Positions 17,355-26,480 of a stretch of 64,000 bases of DNA are shown here, in pieces (position 1 is the first letter of the stretch; each line of letters starts with the position of its first letter). This stretch comes from JBCCAG01 sp050331115. GTDB taxonomy: Bacteria; Cyanobacteriota; Cyanobacteriia; CAKZMO01. The stretch covers positions 48,036 through 112,035 of the forward strand of contig JBHJHD010000029.1 of NCBI GenBank assembly GCA_050331115.1, read 5' to 3'. Both the position numbers and the translations under genes were made by a program. The notes beneath the pieces were generated by a model that did no database searches, was not told the origin of the DNA, and saw only the letters and a program-made list of their open reading frames with translations.

Positions 17355-18668
17355 ATGGTTGTCAGTAGAGATAAATCTCCAACGGCTCAGGAGACGTTTA
17401 TGCAGATGGCCCAGGCGGCGGGTCTGCGGGGGCGTCTTCTCCTTACGGTGGGCATGCTCATTCTGGTTCGTCTGGGAATTTTTATTCCGGTTCCAGGTAT
17501 CGATCGGGCTCGATTTCAGGCCGGTATTGCCGATAGCGGATTGGGCGGAATTGTTGGGTTCCTAGACATTTTTTCCGGTGGAGGACTCTCTCTACTCGGG
17601 GTGTTTGCTTTGGGAATTTTGCCCTACATTAATGCCTCGATCATTATGCAGCTGCTGACGGCCGCATACCCTAAGCTTGAGGATCTCCAGAAGAACGAAG
17701 GAGAGGCCGGTCGCCGAAAGATTTCGCAGATTACCCGATACGTTGCGCTGGGGTGGGCGATCGCCCAAAGCATTGGCATCTCGCTGCTGGTGAGTAATTT
17801 TGCCGAAGCCGGGCAGAGTCGGCCGGTGTTTATCGCCAGCACGGTCATCGCTCTGACGGCGGGCTCGATGTTTGTCATGTGGGTAGGTGAGCTGATTACT
17901 GAACGGGGCATTGGCAACGGCGCGTCCCTGCTGATCTTCGTCAACATCGTCTCCACGCTGCCTCGCTCCCTAGGGCAAACTATCGATCTAGCGCAGAGCG
18001 GCGATCGCAGCCTGGTGGGCGGTGTCGTGGTGCTCATGCTCGTCTTCCTGGTGATGATTGTGGGTATCGTATTTGTTCAAGAGGGCACGCGCCGCATTCC
18101 TATTGTGTCTGCCCGTCGCCAGGTGGGCCGTCGCACCTATTTAGAAAAGAGCAGCTATCTTCCTCTGCGCCTCAACCAGGGCGGCGTCATGCCGATCATC
18201 TTTGCATCGGCCGTTTTAATCCTGCCGCCCTCGCTCACGCAGATTTTTTCAAACGACGTGCTGCTTAGCGTCGTCAACCTGCTTCGTCCAGGAACCTGGG
18301 TCTACGTTTTAGTTTACTCCGTGCTTATTCTGTTTTTCAGCTATTTCTATGCGTCGCTAATTGTCAACCCGGTTGATATGGCAAAGAATCTCAAAGAGCG
18401 GGGCGCGAGCGTGCCGGGCATTCGCCCTGGAAAAGCGACCAGCGAATACCTGACGAAGGTGTTGAACCGCCTCACCTTTCTAGGTGCTGTCTTCCTAGTC
18501 TTAGTGGCTATTGTTCCGACCGCTGTCGAAGCCGCAACCCGAGTTACGACGTTTCAAGGGCTTGGCGCAACATCCCTCCTGATTTTGGTTGGTGTCGCTA
18601 TTGACACGGCGAAGCAGGTGCAGACCTACGTCATTTCCCAGCGATACGAAGGCATGGTTAAGCAGTAG
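17355..18668 (+). CDS. secY: Protein translocase subunit SecY
   Basis: A 437-residue channel of the Sec translocon, in both plasma and thylakoid membranes of cyanobacteria. The N-terminus MVVSRDKSPTAQETFMQMAQAAGLRGR is the cyanobacterial form. Ten membrane segments can be traced, with RFGIFIPVPGID-like plug entry near 40 and the cytoplasmic loop ARRQVGRRTYLEKSSYLPLRLNQGGVMPIIFAS near 252-284. Its partner gene secG is at 30296. A 211-base spacer separates it from rplO and may contain an extra promoter. adk, commonly next in cyanobacteria, is missing. Confidence 0.97.
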   Translation: MVVSRDKSPTAQETFMQMAQAAGLRGRLLLTVGMLILVRLGIFIPVPGIDRARFQAGIADSGLGGIVGFLDIFSGGGLSLLGVFALGILPYINASIIMQLLTAAYPKLEDLQKNEGEAGRRKISQITRYVALGWAIAQSIGISLLVSNFAEAGQSRPVFIASTVIALTAGSMFVMWVGELITERGIGNGASLLIFVNIVSTLPRSLGQTIDLAQSGDRSLVGGVVVLMLVFLVMIVGIVFVQEGTRRIPIVSARRQVGRRTYLEKSSYLPLRLNQGGVMPIIFASAVLILPPSLTQIFSNDVLLSVVNLLRPGTWVYVLVYSVLILFFSYFYASLIVNPVDMAKNLKERGASVPGIRPGKATSEYLTKVLNRLTFLGAVFLVLVAIVPTAVEAATRVTTFQGLGATSLLILVGVAIDTAKQVQTYVISQRYEGMVKQ

Positions 18669-18674
18669 TTTCGT

Positions 18675-18707
18675 GGGGCTCCTCGGCAACAGTAAGCCGG
18701 GAACCCC
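18675..18707 (+). promoter_or_regulatory. Hairpin between secY and infA
   Basis: GGGGCTCC pairs with GGAACCCC (one mismatch) and CGGC with GCCG, around an 8-base loop. No T-run follows, so it is not a classic terminator. It could stabilise or process the message. It lies where adk is found in many relatives. Confidence 0.45.
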
Positions 18708-18783
18708 TCCCGACCTATTCGATATATTAGAGACAGCAAGATGTTTACAAGATATTTAAACTTATCAACCTAGGAGATAGGCT

Positions 18784-19011
18784 TTGTCTAAGCAAGATCT
18801 AATTGAAATGGAAGGAACGGTGACAGACTCGCTGCCCAACGCGATGTTTCGGGTTGATCTCGACAACGGGTTTAACGTATTGGCCCATATTTCCGGTAAG
18901 ATTCGCCGAAACTACATCAAAATTTTGCCTGGCGATCGCGTCAAGGTGGAGCTGACGCCCTATGACCTGACGAAGGGGCGCATCACCTACCGCCTGAGGA
19001 ATAAGAAATAG
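18784..19011 (+). CDS. infA: Translation initiation factor IF-1
   Basis: 75 residues of OB fold; blocks the A site during initiation. (M)SKQDLIEMEGTVTDSLPNAMFRV and KIRRNYIKILPGDRVKVELTPYDLTKGRI are diagnostic. The only start giving the full family N-terminus is TTG at 18784, with AGGAG eight bases upstream. A weak start codon on an initiation factor gene is notable. Confidence 0.96.
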   Translation: MSKQDLIEMEGTVTDSLPNAMFRVDLDNGFNVLAHISGKIRRNYIKILPGDRVKVELTPYDLTKGRITYRLRNKK

Positions 19012-19067
19012 TCCTTGAGTTTAAGTTTATTTTGATCTGAAACTAGCGACGCTTTTTCGTATTCTAA

Positions 19068-19097
19068 TTTTCAAAAGCTCTTTTTTTAGGATATAAT
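19068..19097 (+). promoter_or_regulatory. Candidate internal promoter before rpmJ
   Basis: TATAAT at 19092-19097 (perfect -10) lies 18 bases after TTTTCA (weak -35, 19068-19073). A run of seven T residues fills the spacer. The predicted start is about 20-25 bases before rpmJ, so this may give extra transcription of rpmJ-rpsM-rpsK-rpoA. Confidence 0.5.
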
Positions 19098-19126
19098 AGA
19101 TTGTTCTTTGTCTTGCTGAGTAGATC

Positions 19127-19240
19127 ATGAAGGTCAGACCCTCTGTCCGCAGAATGTGTGAAAAGTGCCGAGTCATCAAGCGACGAGGACGAGTGATGGT
19201 TATCTGCCCTAATCCAAAGCACAAGCAGCGTCAGGGTTAG
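19127..19240 (+). CDS. rpmJ: 50S ribosomal protein L36
   Basis: 37 residues starting MKVRPSVRRMCEKCRVIKRR and ending in NPKHKQRQG. The cysteines of CEKC, the later ICP cysteine and the histidine of PKH form the zinc ribbon of the metal-binding type of L36. It lies between infA and rpsM as usual. Confidence 0.97.
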   Translation: MKVRPSVRRMCEKCRVIKRRGRVMVICPNPKHKQRQG

Positions 19241-19279
19241 GTTTGCCGGAAATTTTTTGGAGAAGTTTGGAGGAGAAGC

Positions 19280-19660
19280 ATGGCGCGAATTGCGGGAGTT
19301 GACCTCCCACGGGATAAGCGAGTTGAAATTGGATTGAGATACATCTACGGCATTGGCCCAACCCGTTCTAAAAATATTTTAGAGAAAACCGGAGTCAACC
19401 CGGATACTCGGATCAAAGATCTGAGTGATTCTGATGTGATTGCCCTGCGCTCTGAAATTGAAAGCTATCAGGTTGAGGGCGACCTAAGGCGTTTGGAGTC
19501 AATGAACATCAAGCGCTTAATTGATATTAGCGCCTACCGAGGGCGTCGCCATCGCATGGGACTGCCGGTACGGGGGCAGCGGACGCGCACTAACTCCCGA
19601 ACCCGACGGGGCGGTAGCCGGCGAACGGTCGCAGGCAAAAAGAAAGCGCCTAAGAAGTAG
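19280..19660 (+). CDS. rpsM: 30S ribosomal protein S13
   Basis: 126 residues; contacts tRNA and the large subunit from the head. MARIAGVDLPRDKRVEIGLRYIYGIG and the C-terminal RGQRTRTNSRTRRG are diagnostic. GGAGGAG precedes the ATG. Confidence 0.97.
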   Translation: MARIAGVDLPRDKRVEIGLRYIYGIGPTRSKNILEKTGVNPDTRIKDLSDSDVIALRSEIESYQVEGDLRRLESMNIKRLIDISAYRGRRHRMGLPVRGQRTRTNSRTRRGGSRRTVAGKKKAPKK

Positions 19661-19732
19661 GGTATCTGCATCTCAAAAGGTTAGCTATCAGTGCTTTATA
19701 GGAATAAAAGAGGCGGTACAGAGTAGGAAACC

Positions 19733-20128
19733 ATGGCAAAGCAACCGATGCGAAAGTCAGGGGCGAGAAAGCAGAAACGCAACGTTCCCAACGGAGTCGC
19801 TCACATTCGCTCCACGTTTAATAACACTATCGTGACAATCACCGACGTCAGCGGTGAGGCAATCTCATGGGCATCTGCCGGTTCGAGCGGATTTAAGGGC
19901 GCTAAGAAGGGGACGCCGTTTGCGGCCCAGACGGCGGCAGAAAGTGCCGCGCGGCGCGCCATGGATCAAGGCATGCGGCAAATAGAGGTCATGGTCAGCG
20001 GCCCTGGCTCGGGCCGGGAAACGGCCATTCGCGCCCTTCAGGGTGCTGGATTAGAGATAACGCTCATTCGAGACGTTACCCCCATTCCCCACAATGGATG
20101 CCGTCCGCCAAAGCGCCGCCGCGTCTAG
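19733..20128 (+). CDS. rpsK: 30S ribosomal protein S11
   Basis: 131 residues; shapes the mRNA exit channel. NGVAHIRSTFNNTIVTITD near 21-39 and DVTPIPHNGCRPPKRRRV at the C-terminus are diagnostic. rpsD does not follow, as expected for cyanobacteria. A 191-base spacer then precedes rpoA. Confidence 0.97.
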   Translation: MAKQPMRKSGARKQKRNVPNGVAHIRSTFNNTIVTITDVSGEAISWASAGSSGFKGAKKGTPFAAQTAAESAARRAMDQGMRQIEVMVSGPGSGRETAIRALQGAGLEITLIRDVTPIPHNGCRPPKRRRV

Positions 20129-20319
20129 CTAAGTCTGCATTGAGTCGAGGCTGCGTTTGGCTGAGGCTGGATTGGCGCCTGCTGGCGTTTCGGCGATACG
20201 GTGGCTCATCTGTTGCTGAAATGGGTCACAGACCCGCAATCGTGAATTAGTTTAATGAAATCGAGGCTGGGGCATTTGAACGCGTTTGCCCGTCAGCTCA
20301 AACCGAGGGAGGCTGCTTG

Positions 20320-21270
20320 ATGGCACAGTTTCAAGTTGAGTGTGTAGAATCAAATACTAGCCCGACCCAGGGCCTGTATGGAAAATTTGTAATGGAGCCT
20401 TTAGAGCGGGGGCAAGGTATCACTGTAGGCAACGCGCTACGTCGAGTCTTGCTCTCTAACCTCCAAGGTGCCGCGATTACTGCTGTCCGTATCTCCGGCG
20501 TGACCCACGAGTTCACGACGGTGCCTGGCGTGCGGGAGGACGTCTTAGACATCTTGCTAAACATGAAGGATGTCGTATTGAAGACCTACTCATCTCAGGC
20601 ACAGATAGGGCGGCTGCTGATTCAGGGACCGGTGACGGTGACGGCGGGGCATTTGGACTTGCCGGCTGAGGTGGAGGTGGTCAACCCCTCTCACTATATC
20701 GCTACAGTTGCCGCAGGCGCGACCCTGGAGATGGAGTTTCGCGTCGAGGCGGGCGTTGGCTACCGAGCGGTTGATCGCAGCTACGACGAGACCGCAGCCC
20801 TGGATTTTCTGCAGATTGACGCTATCTTCATGCCGGTTCGCAAGGTCAACTACTCCGTGGAAAATGCCCGGGTTGGTGGCTCTCTGGATCAGGATAGGCT
20901 AATTCTCGATATCTGGACCAACGGAAGTTTGACGCCCCAGGACGCCATGAGCCAGGCCGCTGGTATTCTGGTGTCTCTGTTTGATCCCCTCAAAGATGTC
21001 ACAATGGTGGCCGATGAGGAGGCCGATGCTCCTGAGGAGAACCCGGAAAGCCAGATTCCTATTGAGGAGCTTCAGCTCTCTGTAAGGGCCTATAACTGCC
21101 TCAAGCGCGCCCAAATTAACTCTGTAGCCGATCTGTTGGACTATACTCAGGAAGATCTGCTGGAGATCAAGAATTTTGGGGCGAAGTCTGCAGAGGAGGT
21201 GATTGAAGCTCTTCAGGAGCGACTGGGAATTACCCTGCCCCACGAAAAGTCATCTTCTAAGCCAGGCTAA
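20320..21270 (+). CDS. rpoA: RNA polymerase subunit alpha
   Basis: 316 residues. The N-terminal assembly domain has YGKFVMEPLERGQGITVGNALRRVLLSNL near 21-49. The C-terminal domain (about 240-305) has the helix-hairpin-helix ELQLSVRAYNCLKRAQINSVADLL...NFGAKSAEEV that contacts DNA and activators such as NtcA. An acidic linker (DEEADAPEENPES) joins them. GGGAGG lies before the ATG at 20320; a TTG directly upstream was rejected. Confidence 0.97.
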   Translation: MAQFQVECVESNTSPTQGLYGKFVMEPLERGQGITVGNALRRVLLSNLQGAAITAVRISGVTHEFTTVPGVREDVLDILLNMKDVVLKTYSSQAQIGRLLIQGPVTVTAGHLDLPAEVEVVNPSHYIATVAAGATLEMEFRVEAGVGYRAVDRSYDETAALDFLQIDAIFMPVRKVNYSVENARVGGSLDQDRLILDIWTNGSLTPQDAMSQAAGILVSLFDPLKDVTMVADEEADAPEENPESQIPIEELQLSVRAYNCLKRAQINSVADLLDYTQEDLLEIKNFGAKSAEEVIEALQERLGITLPHEKSSSKPG

Positions 21271-21330
21271 GCTTGAGTCCTAGCGCTTTATCCATTAAAT
21301 TTACTGTCTCCCAAATTCTTTAGTAGAGTC

Positions 21331-21681
21331 ATGCGTCATAGTCGCCGTGTTCATCAGCTTGGCAAGCCTGCCGACCAGCGTCGCGCCATGCTGCGATCGC
21401 TAACCACCCAACTCATCCGCCACGGTCGCGTTAAGACGACCAAGGCTAGAGCCAGAGCCGTACGAGAGACCGCCGATCGCATGATTACGCTTGCGAAGGA
21501 TGGTTCTCTATCAGCGCGGCGGCGCGCTATGGGCTATATCTATGACAAAGATTTGGTTCATGCGCTATTTGAAGGGGCTGCCGAGCGCTATGGCGAGCGC
21601 AACGGAGGCTATACCCGCGTCGTGCGCACCATACGACGGCGCGGTGACAACGCCGAGATGGCGATTATTGAGCTCACCTAG
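21331..21681 (+). CDS. rplQ: 50S ribosomal protein L17
   Basis: 116 residues. MRHSRRVHQLGKPADQRRAMLRSLTTQLIRHGRVKTT is the family N-terminus and RRRGDNAEMAIIEL the C-terminus. truA starts 10 bases after its stop. Confidence 0.97.
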   Translation: MRHSRRVHQLGKPADQRRAMLRSLTTQLIRHGRVKTTKARARAVRETADRMITLAKDGSLSARRRAMGYIYDKDLVHALFEGAAERYGERNGGYTRVVRTIRRRGDNAEMAIIELT

Positions 21682-21691
21682 CCCGTCCCAA

Positions 21692-22582
21692 ATGCTGCAC
21701 TCCCCGCCCGCCAATACTGCTGCAGATGCCGACGATACTGTCCCTAAGAGACAGCATCGTCGGATTGCGTTGGTTATTCAGTACGTGGGAACCCACTACC
21801 ATGGCTGGCAGCGTCAGCCCAACCACATAAGCGTTCAAGAAGCGATTGAATTAGTGCTCCAGGAGTTTCTGGGCTACGCCACTGTGGTGCACGCTGCCGG
21901 GCGTACCGATTCAGGCGTGCATGCGGCTGCTCAGGTGGCCCATTTTGACGCGCCCGGCCACATTCCGGCCTGTCGATGGGCCAGTATCCTCAATGGGCGG
22001 CTTCCCCAAGACATTGTCATCCGGGCCTCGGCTGAGGTCGGTTCGGGCTGGCACGCTCGCTTCTCCGCGCTCTGGCGGCGATATCGCTACACTATCTATA
22101 CAGACCGGCATCCCAACCTGTTTGTGCGTCCGTTCAGCTGGCACTACTACCACGAGCCTATCGACGAGGGAAAAATAAGCGCTGCACTTCAGCCGCTTCT
22201 AGGCCGGCATCACTTAGCTGCCTTTCACCGAGCCGGTTCAGATCGCCCCCATTCCTGGGTCGATGTGCAAGACACAGTCTGCGAGCGCAGCGGCCCCTTT
22301 GTTCGGGTCGAGCTGCAGGCCAGCGGATTTCTGTACGGTATGGTGCGGCTGCTCGTTGGCATGCTTGTCGACGTTGGCTGCGGCAGGCGATCGCTGAGCG
22401 CATTTCGAGACATCTGGCAGTTTGAGCGTCGGGATCAGGTCAAATACGCGGCGCCGCCTCAGGGGCTGTGCCTACTGAGGGTAGGCTACCCGGACATTCC
22501 ATTTCCGCCAGAAATTTGGTATGATACCCAGCCCCTGTTCGTTTTGCCCACCGCTTTAAGCCAACGCCCTGCGTTTCAGTAA
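21692..22582 (+). CDS. truA: tRNA pseudouridine(38-40) synthase TruA
   Basis: About 296 residues; converts U38-40 of tRNA anticodon arms to pseudouridine. The catalytic aspartate is in AAGRTDSGVHAAAQVAHF near 70, and IQYVGTHYHGWQRQPN near 28 marks the N-terminal domain. The open frame extends back into rplQ to 21491. I chose the first ATG after the rplQ stop (21692). The first 20 or so residues before RRIALVIQYVG are unconserved, so a later start is possible. Confidence 0.93.
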   Translation: MLHSPPANTAADADDTVPKRQHRRIALVIQYVGTHYHGWQRQPNHISVQEAIELVLQEFLGYATVVHAAGRTDSGVHAAAQVAHFDAPGHIPACRWASILNGRLPQDIVIRASAEVGSGWHARFSALWRRYRYTIYTDRHPNLFVRPFSWHYYHEPIDEGKISAALQPLLGRHHLAAFHRAGSDRPHSWVDVQDTVCERSGPFVRVELQASGFLYGMVRLLVGMLVDVGCGRRSLSAFRDIWQFERRDQVKYAAPPQGLCLLRVGYPDIPFPPEIWYDTQPLFVLPTALSQRPAFQ

Positions 22583-22631
22583 GGAAACCCGCTCATCCGC
22601 GAGCCCTACCCCAATTCACAACCCGCGATCT

Positions 22632-23102
22632 ATGAACACAGCTACTCCAAACAAAACCTATACGCCGCCAGTAGACGCATTCGAGCGCAGCTGGTACGTC
22701 GTCGACGCTGCCGATCAGCGCTTAGGTCGATTGGCTACGACCATTGCCGCCGTACTGCGCGGCAAGACGAAGCCGATCTACTCCCCCCACATGGACACCG
22801 GCGACTTTGTCGTCGTGATCAACGCAGACAAAGTCGTCGTCACCGGCCGCAAGCGCGAGCAGAAGCTCTATCGCCGGCACTCCGGTCGCCCTGGTGGCAT
22901 GAAAGTTGAGACCTTTGAGAAGCTCCAAGCGCGGGTCCCTGAAAGAATTATCGAGCAGGCTGTGCGGGGTATGTTGCCTAAGAACGCCCTAGGTCGCAAG
23001 CTGTTCACGAAGCTAAAAGTCTACGCCGGGCCAGAGCATCCCCACGACGCCCAAAAACCCGAAATCCTTGACGTCAACACCATTCCTACAGGAGATAAAT
23101 AA
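22632..23102 (+). CDS. rplM: 50S ribosomal protein L13
   Basis: 156 residues, slightly long for L13. WYVVDAADQRLGRLATTIAAVLRGK near 22-46 and VRGMLPKNALGRKLFTKLKVYAGPEHPH near 112-139 are diagnostic. Its TAA shares one base with the rpsI ATG. Confidence 0.97.
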   Translation: MNTATPNKTYTPPVDAFERSWYVVDAADQRLGRLATTIAAVLRGKTKPIYSPHMDTGDFVVVINADKVVVTGRKREQKLYRRHSGRPGGMKVETFEKLQARVPERIIEQAVRGMLPKNALGRKLFTKLKVYAGPEHPHDAQKPEILDVNTIPTGDK

Positions 23103-23515
23103 TGCAGGCAGAAGATAGAGCAGGACGCGCCGTCTACTGGGGTACGGGCCGCCGCAAATCCTCGGTGGCGCGGGTGCGCCTCGTTCCAGGCAGCGGTCAA
23201 ATCATCATCAACAACCGTCCCGGCGAAGAGTACCTCCAGTTCAACCACGGCTATTTGGCCGCCGCCAAAGCCCCCCTAGAAACCCTAGGGTTAGAGTCGG
23301 AGTACGACATTTTGGTAAATGCTCATGGCGGTGGACTGACGGGTCAGGCCGGCTCCATTAAGCTCGGGGTTGCTCGGGCGCTGTGTGAGCTGGACCCGGA
23401 AAACCGTAAGCCCCTAAAAGTTGAGGGTTACCTGACCCGCGATCCCAGGGCTAAAGAGCGGAAAAAGTACGGCCTGCATAAGGCGCGTAAGGCTCCACAA
23501 TTCTCGAAGCGCTAG
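23102..23515 (+). CDS. rpsI: 30S ribosomal protein S9
   Basis: 137 residues; its C-terminal tail reaches the P-site tRNA. YWGTGRRKSSVARVRLVPG near 14 and the terminal RKKYGLHKARKAPQFSKR are diagnostic. AGGAG precedes the ATG, which overlaps the rplM stop by one base. Confidence 0.97.
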   Translation: MQAEDRAGRAVYWGTGRRKSSVARVRLVPGSGQIIINNRPGEEYLQFNHGYLAAAKAPLETLGLESEYDILVNAHGGGLTGQAGSIKLGVARALCELDPENRKPLKVEGYLTRDPRAKERKKYGLHKARKAPQFSKR

Positions 23516-23576
23516 GGCTGATCATACTGTGCCTGCGCCTACATACTGTTCAATCCATTCGTTCTACTTAAGACCA

Positions 23577-23831
23577 ATGCCTAAATCAAACATCCACCCC
23601 GAATGGTATCCAGAGGCCAAAGTTTACTGCAATGGTGAGCTGGTTGCGACTATGGGCTCCACAAAGCCAGAGCTGCACGTCGACGTCTGGTCGGGGAACC
23701 ATCCTTTCTTTACTGGAACGCAGAAGATTATTGATACGGAAGGCCGCGTTGAGCGCTTCTTGCGTAAATACGGCATGGTGGATTCGTCTGCTTCTGGTGA
23801 AGAGGCTAAAGGCGACGACGCCAAGTCATAG
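23577..23831 (+). CDS. rpmE: 50S ribosomal protein L31
   Basis: 84 residues. MPKSNIHPEWYPEAKVYCNGE and DVWSGNHPFFTGTQKIIDTEGRVERFLRKY identify it. Only one cysteine remains of the four in zinc-binding L31, so this is the metal-free form. The 16 in-frame residues upstream (from 23529) are not part of L31. The C-terminal S/G/E/D tail is variable in the family. Confidence 0.95.
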   Translation: MPKSNIHPEWYPEAKVYCNGELVATMGSTKPELHVDVWSGNHPFFTGTQKIIDTEGRVERFLRKYGMVDSSASGEEAKGDDAKS

Positions 23832-23946
23832 TCGCTGCGCCCTTTGCCGGACGGCCTAGTGCGGCTGCGCGATCGCTCCAGAGCCGTGAGCGGGCAGCAA
23901 GCGTATCGAACTGCTTTCACCCTACGAAACCTACACGAGTGCTGGT

Positions 23947-25056
23947 ATGGCTGAGTCCTATATGTTGGAGAAGCTCAAGTCGGTCGAACAGACCTTTGAT
24001 GAGCTAACGCGGCGTTTGGCCGATCCAGATGTGGCCTCGGACCCAGCCGAGTTTCAGCAGGTGGCAACGGCGCGGGCTTCCTTAGAAGAAACCGTGCTGA
24101 CGTTTAACGACTGGAAGGCGACCCAGGAAGAGCTGACCGGAGCGCAGCAGGTGCTCAAGGAAGCCTCAGGCGATCCGGAGCTGCGTCAGATGGCGGACCT
24201 CGAGGTTAAGGAGCTGGAGACCCGTACCGAGCAGCTCGAAAATCGCCTCAAAGTGCTGCTGCTGCCCCGGGACCCCAACGACGATAAAAACATCATGCTC
24301 GAAATTCGAGCCGGAACCGGGGGGGATGAAGCCGGTATCTGGGCCGGAGATTTGGTGCGCATGTATTCTCGCTACGCTGAAGGCCTGAACTGGCAGGTGA
24401 AGCTGGTGAGCGAATCGACGGCGGATATGGGTGGCTTTAAGGAGGCAATTCTAGAGATTCGCGGTGAACAGGTCTACAGCAAGCTCAAATATGAGGCCGG
24501 CGTCCACCGCGTACAGCGGGTGCCGGTAACCGAGGCGGGGGGGCGGGTGCACACTTCAACGGCAACGGTGGCCATCATGCCGGAGGTTGACGACGTTGAA
24601 GTGCACATCGATGCTAAGGATATTGACATGAGCACGGCGCGATCGGGCGGTGCCGGTGGACAGAACGTCAATAAGGTAGAGACGGCGGTAGACCTGTTTC
24701 ACAAGCCTACGGGCATCCGGATTTTCTGTACCGAAGAGCGATCGCAGCTGCAGAACCGCGAGCGAGCCATGCAGATTTTGCGGGCCAAGCTCTATGAGCT
24801 ACAGCTTCAGGAGCAGCAGGCTGAGATCACTGACCTACGGCGATCTCAAGTGGGCACCGGCTCTCGCTCTGAGAAGATTCGCACCTACAACTATAAAGAC
24901 AACCGCGCTACCGACCATCGGCTCGGTGAGAACTACACCCTCACCAGCGTACTGGAGGGAGATATCGAGACGATAATCCAGTCCTGCATTTCTCAAGATC
25001 AGCAGGAGCAGCTCCAGGAGCTCGCGGCCTCCTCCACATCGCCCTCGGCCGTCTAG
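23947..25056 (+). CDS. prfA: Peptide chain release factor RF1
   Basis: 369 residues; terminates translation at UAA and UAG. The catalytic GGQ is in RSGGAGGQNVNKVETAVDLFH near 238. The stop-recognition domain holds the RF1-type PVTEAGGRVHTST segment near 196. It closes the ribosomal cluster, as in many cyanobacteria. Confidence 0.96.
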   Translation: MAESYMLEKLKSVEQTFDELTRRLADPDVASDPAEFQQVATARASLEETVLTFNDWKATQEELTGAQQVLKEASGDPELRQMADLEVKELETRTEQLENRLKVLLLPRDPNDDKNIMLEIRAGTGGDEAGIWAGDLVRMYSRYAEGLNWQVKLVSESTADMGGFKEAILEIRGEQVYSKLKYEAGVHRVQRVPVTEAGGRVHTSTATVAIMPEVDDVEVHIDAKDIDMSTARSGGAGGQNVNKVETAVDLFHKPTGIRIFCTEERSQLQNRERAMQILRAKLYELQLQEQQAEITDLRRSQVGTGSRSEKIRTYNYKDNRATDHRLGENYTLTSVLEGDIETIIQSCISQDQQEQLQELAASSTSPSAV

Positions 25057-25101
25057 CGCTAGACTGAATCTAGTATTTAAGTATTGGGTTTTGGGCTTGC
25101 C

Positions 25102-26346
25102 ATGGCGCGTTTTCTGCACATCGCCGACGTTCACCTGGGGTTTAACCGCTACGACTGCCCTGAGCGCACTAAAGACTTCTTTCATACGCTCTACGACGTC
25201 CTGCAGACCCACGCAGTAGCCGCCAAAGTCGATTTCGTGGCGATCGCTGGAGACCTATTTGAGCACCGCAATATCCAGCCGGCCATCCTCAACCAGGCCC
25301 AGAAGTGCCTGCAGCTCCTTCAAGACGCCAATATTCCCGCCGTTGCTATTGAGGGCAACCACGACAACCGCCCCTACGGCACCAACACCAACTGGCTGCG
25401 CTACCTTGCCGACTGGGGTCTGCTCGTCCTGCTGGAGCCGACGGAGGGCGAAGAGACCGTCTATCAGCCCTGGACTCCAAAAAATCGCCGTGGCGGCTAC
25501 ATCGACCTAGACTGCGGCGTGCGGGTTCTGGGAAGCCACTGGTACGGTGCCGCCGCCCCCAGCGCGATTGCCCAGCTCGCCGAGGCGATCGCCCAGCTTC
25601 CCCAGACCGCTGGGCACACGGTTATGCTGTTTCATCACGGGCTAGAGGGTCAAGTGGCCCGCTACGCCGGAGCCTTGCGATACAGCGATTTGGCCCCGCT
25701 ACAGCAGGCCGGCGTCGATTATCTGGCCTTGGGCCACATCCACAAGCACTACTGCGTCGAAAACTGGATCTTCAACCCCGGCTCCCTAGAGGCTAACAGC
25801 ATCGAGGAGAGCAGCTACGTGCGCGGGGCCTACGCCGTCGAGATCGGTCCTGACGGTATCCGCGCCGAGCTGCAGCGCCATTACCGGCAGCGGGCAGTGG
25901 TGCGCCTACAGCTGCAGACGAGGGGCAAAGAGACCGCCGACGATCTGGCCCAGGCCGCCCGTGATCTCGTAGCGCAGGCCATTGGCGACGGCAGGCTCGA
26001 TCCCCAGCAGCGGCCGATCACCGAGCTGCGAATCGAGGGGGCTGTGGGCTTCGATCCGCTGGAGCTAGACGTGCGGGCTCTGCAGCAAGCGCTACAGCAG
26101 GCGAGCAGCTCCCTTATTTTTCTGCTCCGCTACGCAGTGGATGCGATCGCCTACCAGACCCCGCTTCAGGACGGCGATCGTAGGCAGATTGAGCAGGAGA
26201 CCTACCGCGATCTGATCGCGGCCCACAATAGCTATAAGCGTCAGGCCGAGCGGCTCGTTCCCGGCCTCGTAGGGCTTCAGGAGATGACTTTAGAGGATCG
26301 AGCCGACGACGAGCTCTATCAGTTCTTGGGTACGCTGCTGGACTAG
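25102..26346 (+). CDS. DNA repair exonuclease, SbcD/Mre11-like metallophosphoesterase
   Basis: 414 residues. The calcineurin-like phosphoesterase motifs appear in order: IADVHLGFN near 6, AIAGDLFEHRN near 47, IEGNHDNRPYG near 83, MLFHHGLEGQ near 177 and ALGHIHKHY near 212, which bind two metal ions. The family processes DNA ends, usually with an SbcC/Rad50 ATPase, but no such gene is adjacent. I used the ATG at 25102 (MARFLHIADVHLG) rather than a TTG six codons upstream. Confidence 0.88.
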   Translation: MARFLHIADVHLGFNRYDCPERTKDFFHTLYDVLQTHAVAAKVDFVAIAGDLFEHRNIQPAILNQAQKCLQLLQDANIPAVAIEGNHDNRPYGTNTNWLRYLADWGLLVLLEPTEGEETVYQPWTPKNRRGGYIDLDCGVRVLGSHWYGAAAPSAIAQLAEAIAQLPQTAGHTVMLFHHGLEGQVARYAGALRYSDLAPLQQAGVDYLALGHIHKHYCVENWIFNPGSLEANSIEESSYVRGAYAVEIGPDGIRAELQRHYRQRAVVRLQLQTRGKETADDLAQAARDLVAQAIGDGRLDPQQRPITELRIEGAVGFDPLELDVRALQQALQQASSSLIFLLRYAVDAIAYQTPLQDGDRRQIEQETYRDLIAAHNSYKRQAERLVPGLVGLQEMTLEDRADDELYQFLGTLLD

Positions 26347-26480
26347 CCCCGCACCTGACCTGGCCCAGTTTGGGGATTTGTCCGAACTAGCTCAGTTGGG
26401 CTATCTACCCAAACTTATCGTCTCGAAATGTTAAGCTGAACGCAAGTTTGACGGAAAGCATTGGCGGGTAGAGGGACAGT

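Noticed and set aside
26371..26425. tRNA-like D-arm sequence (TAGCTCAGTTGG) before the ABC-F gene
   Set aside because: No acceptor stem, anticodon arm or T-arm can be formed around it, so it is a chance match or an unrecognisable relic.
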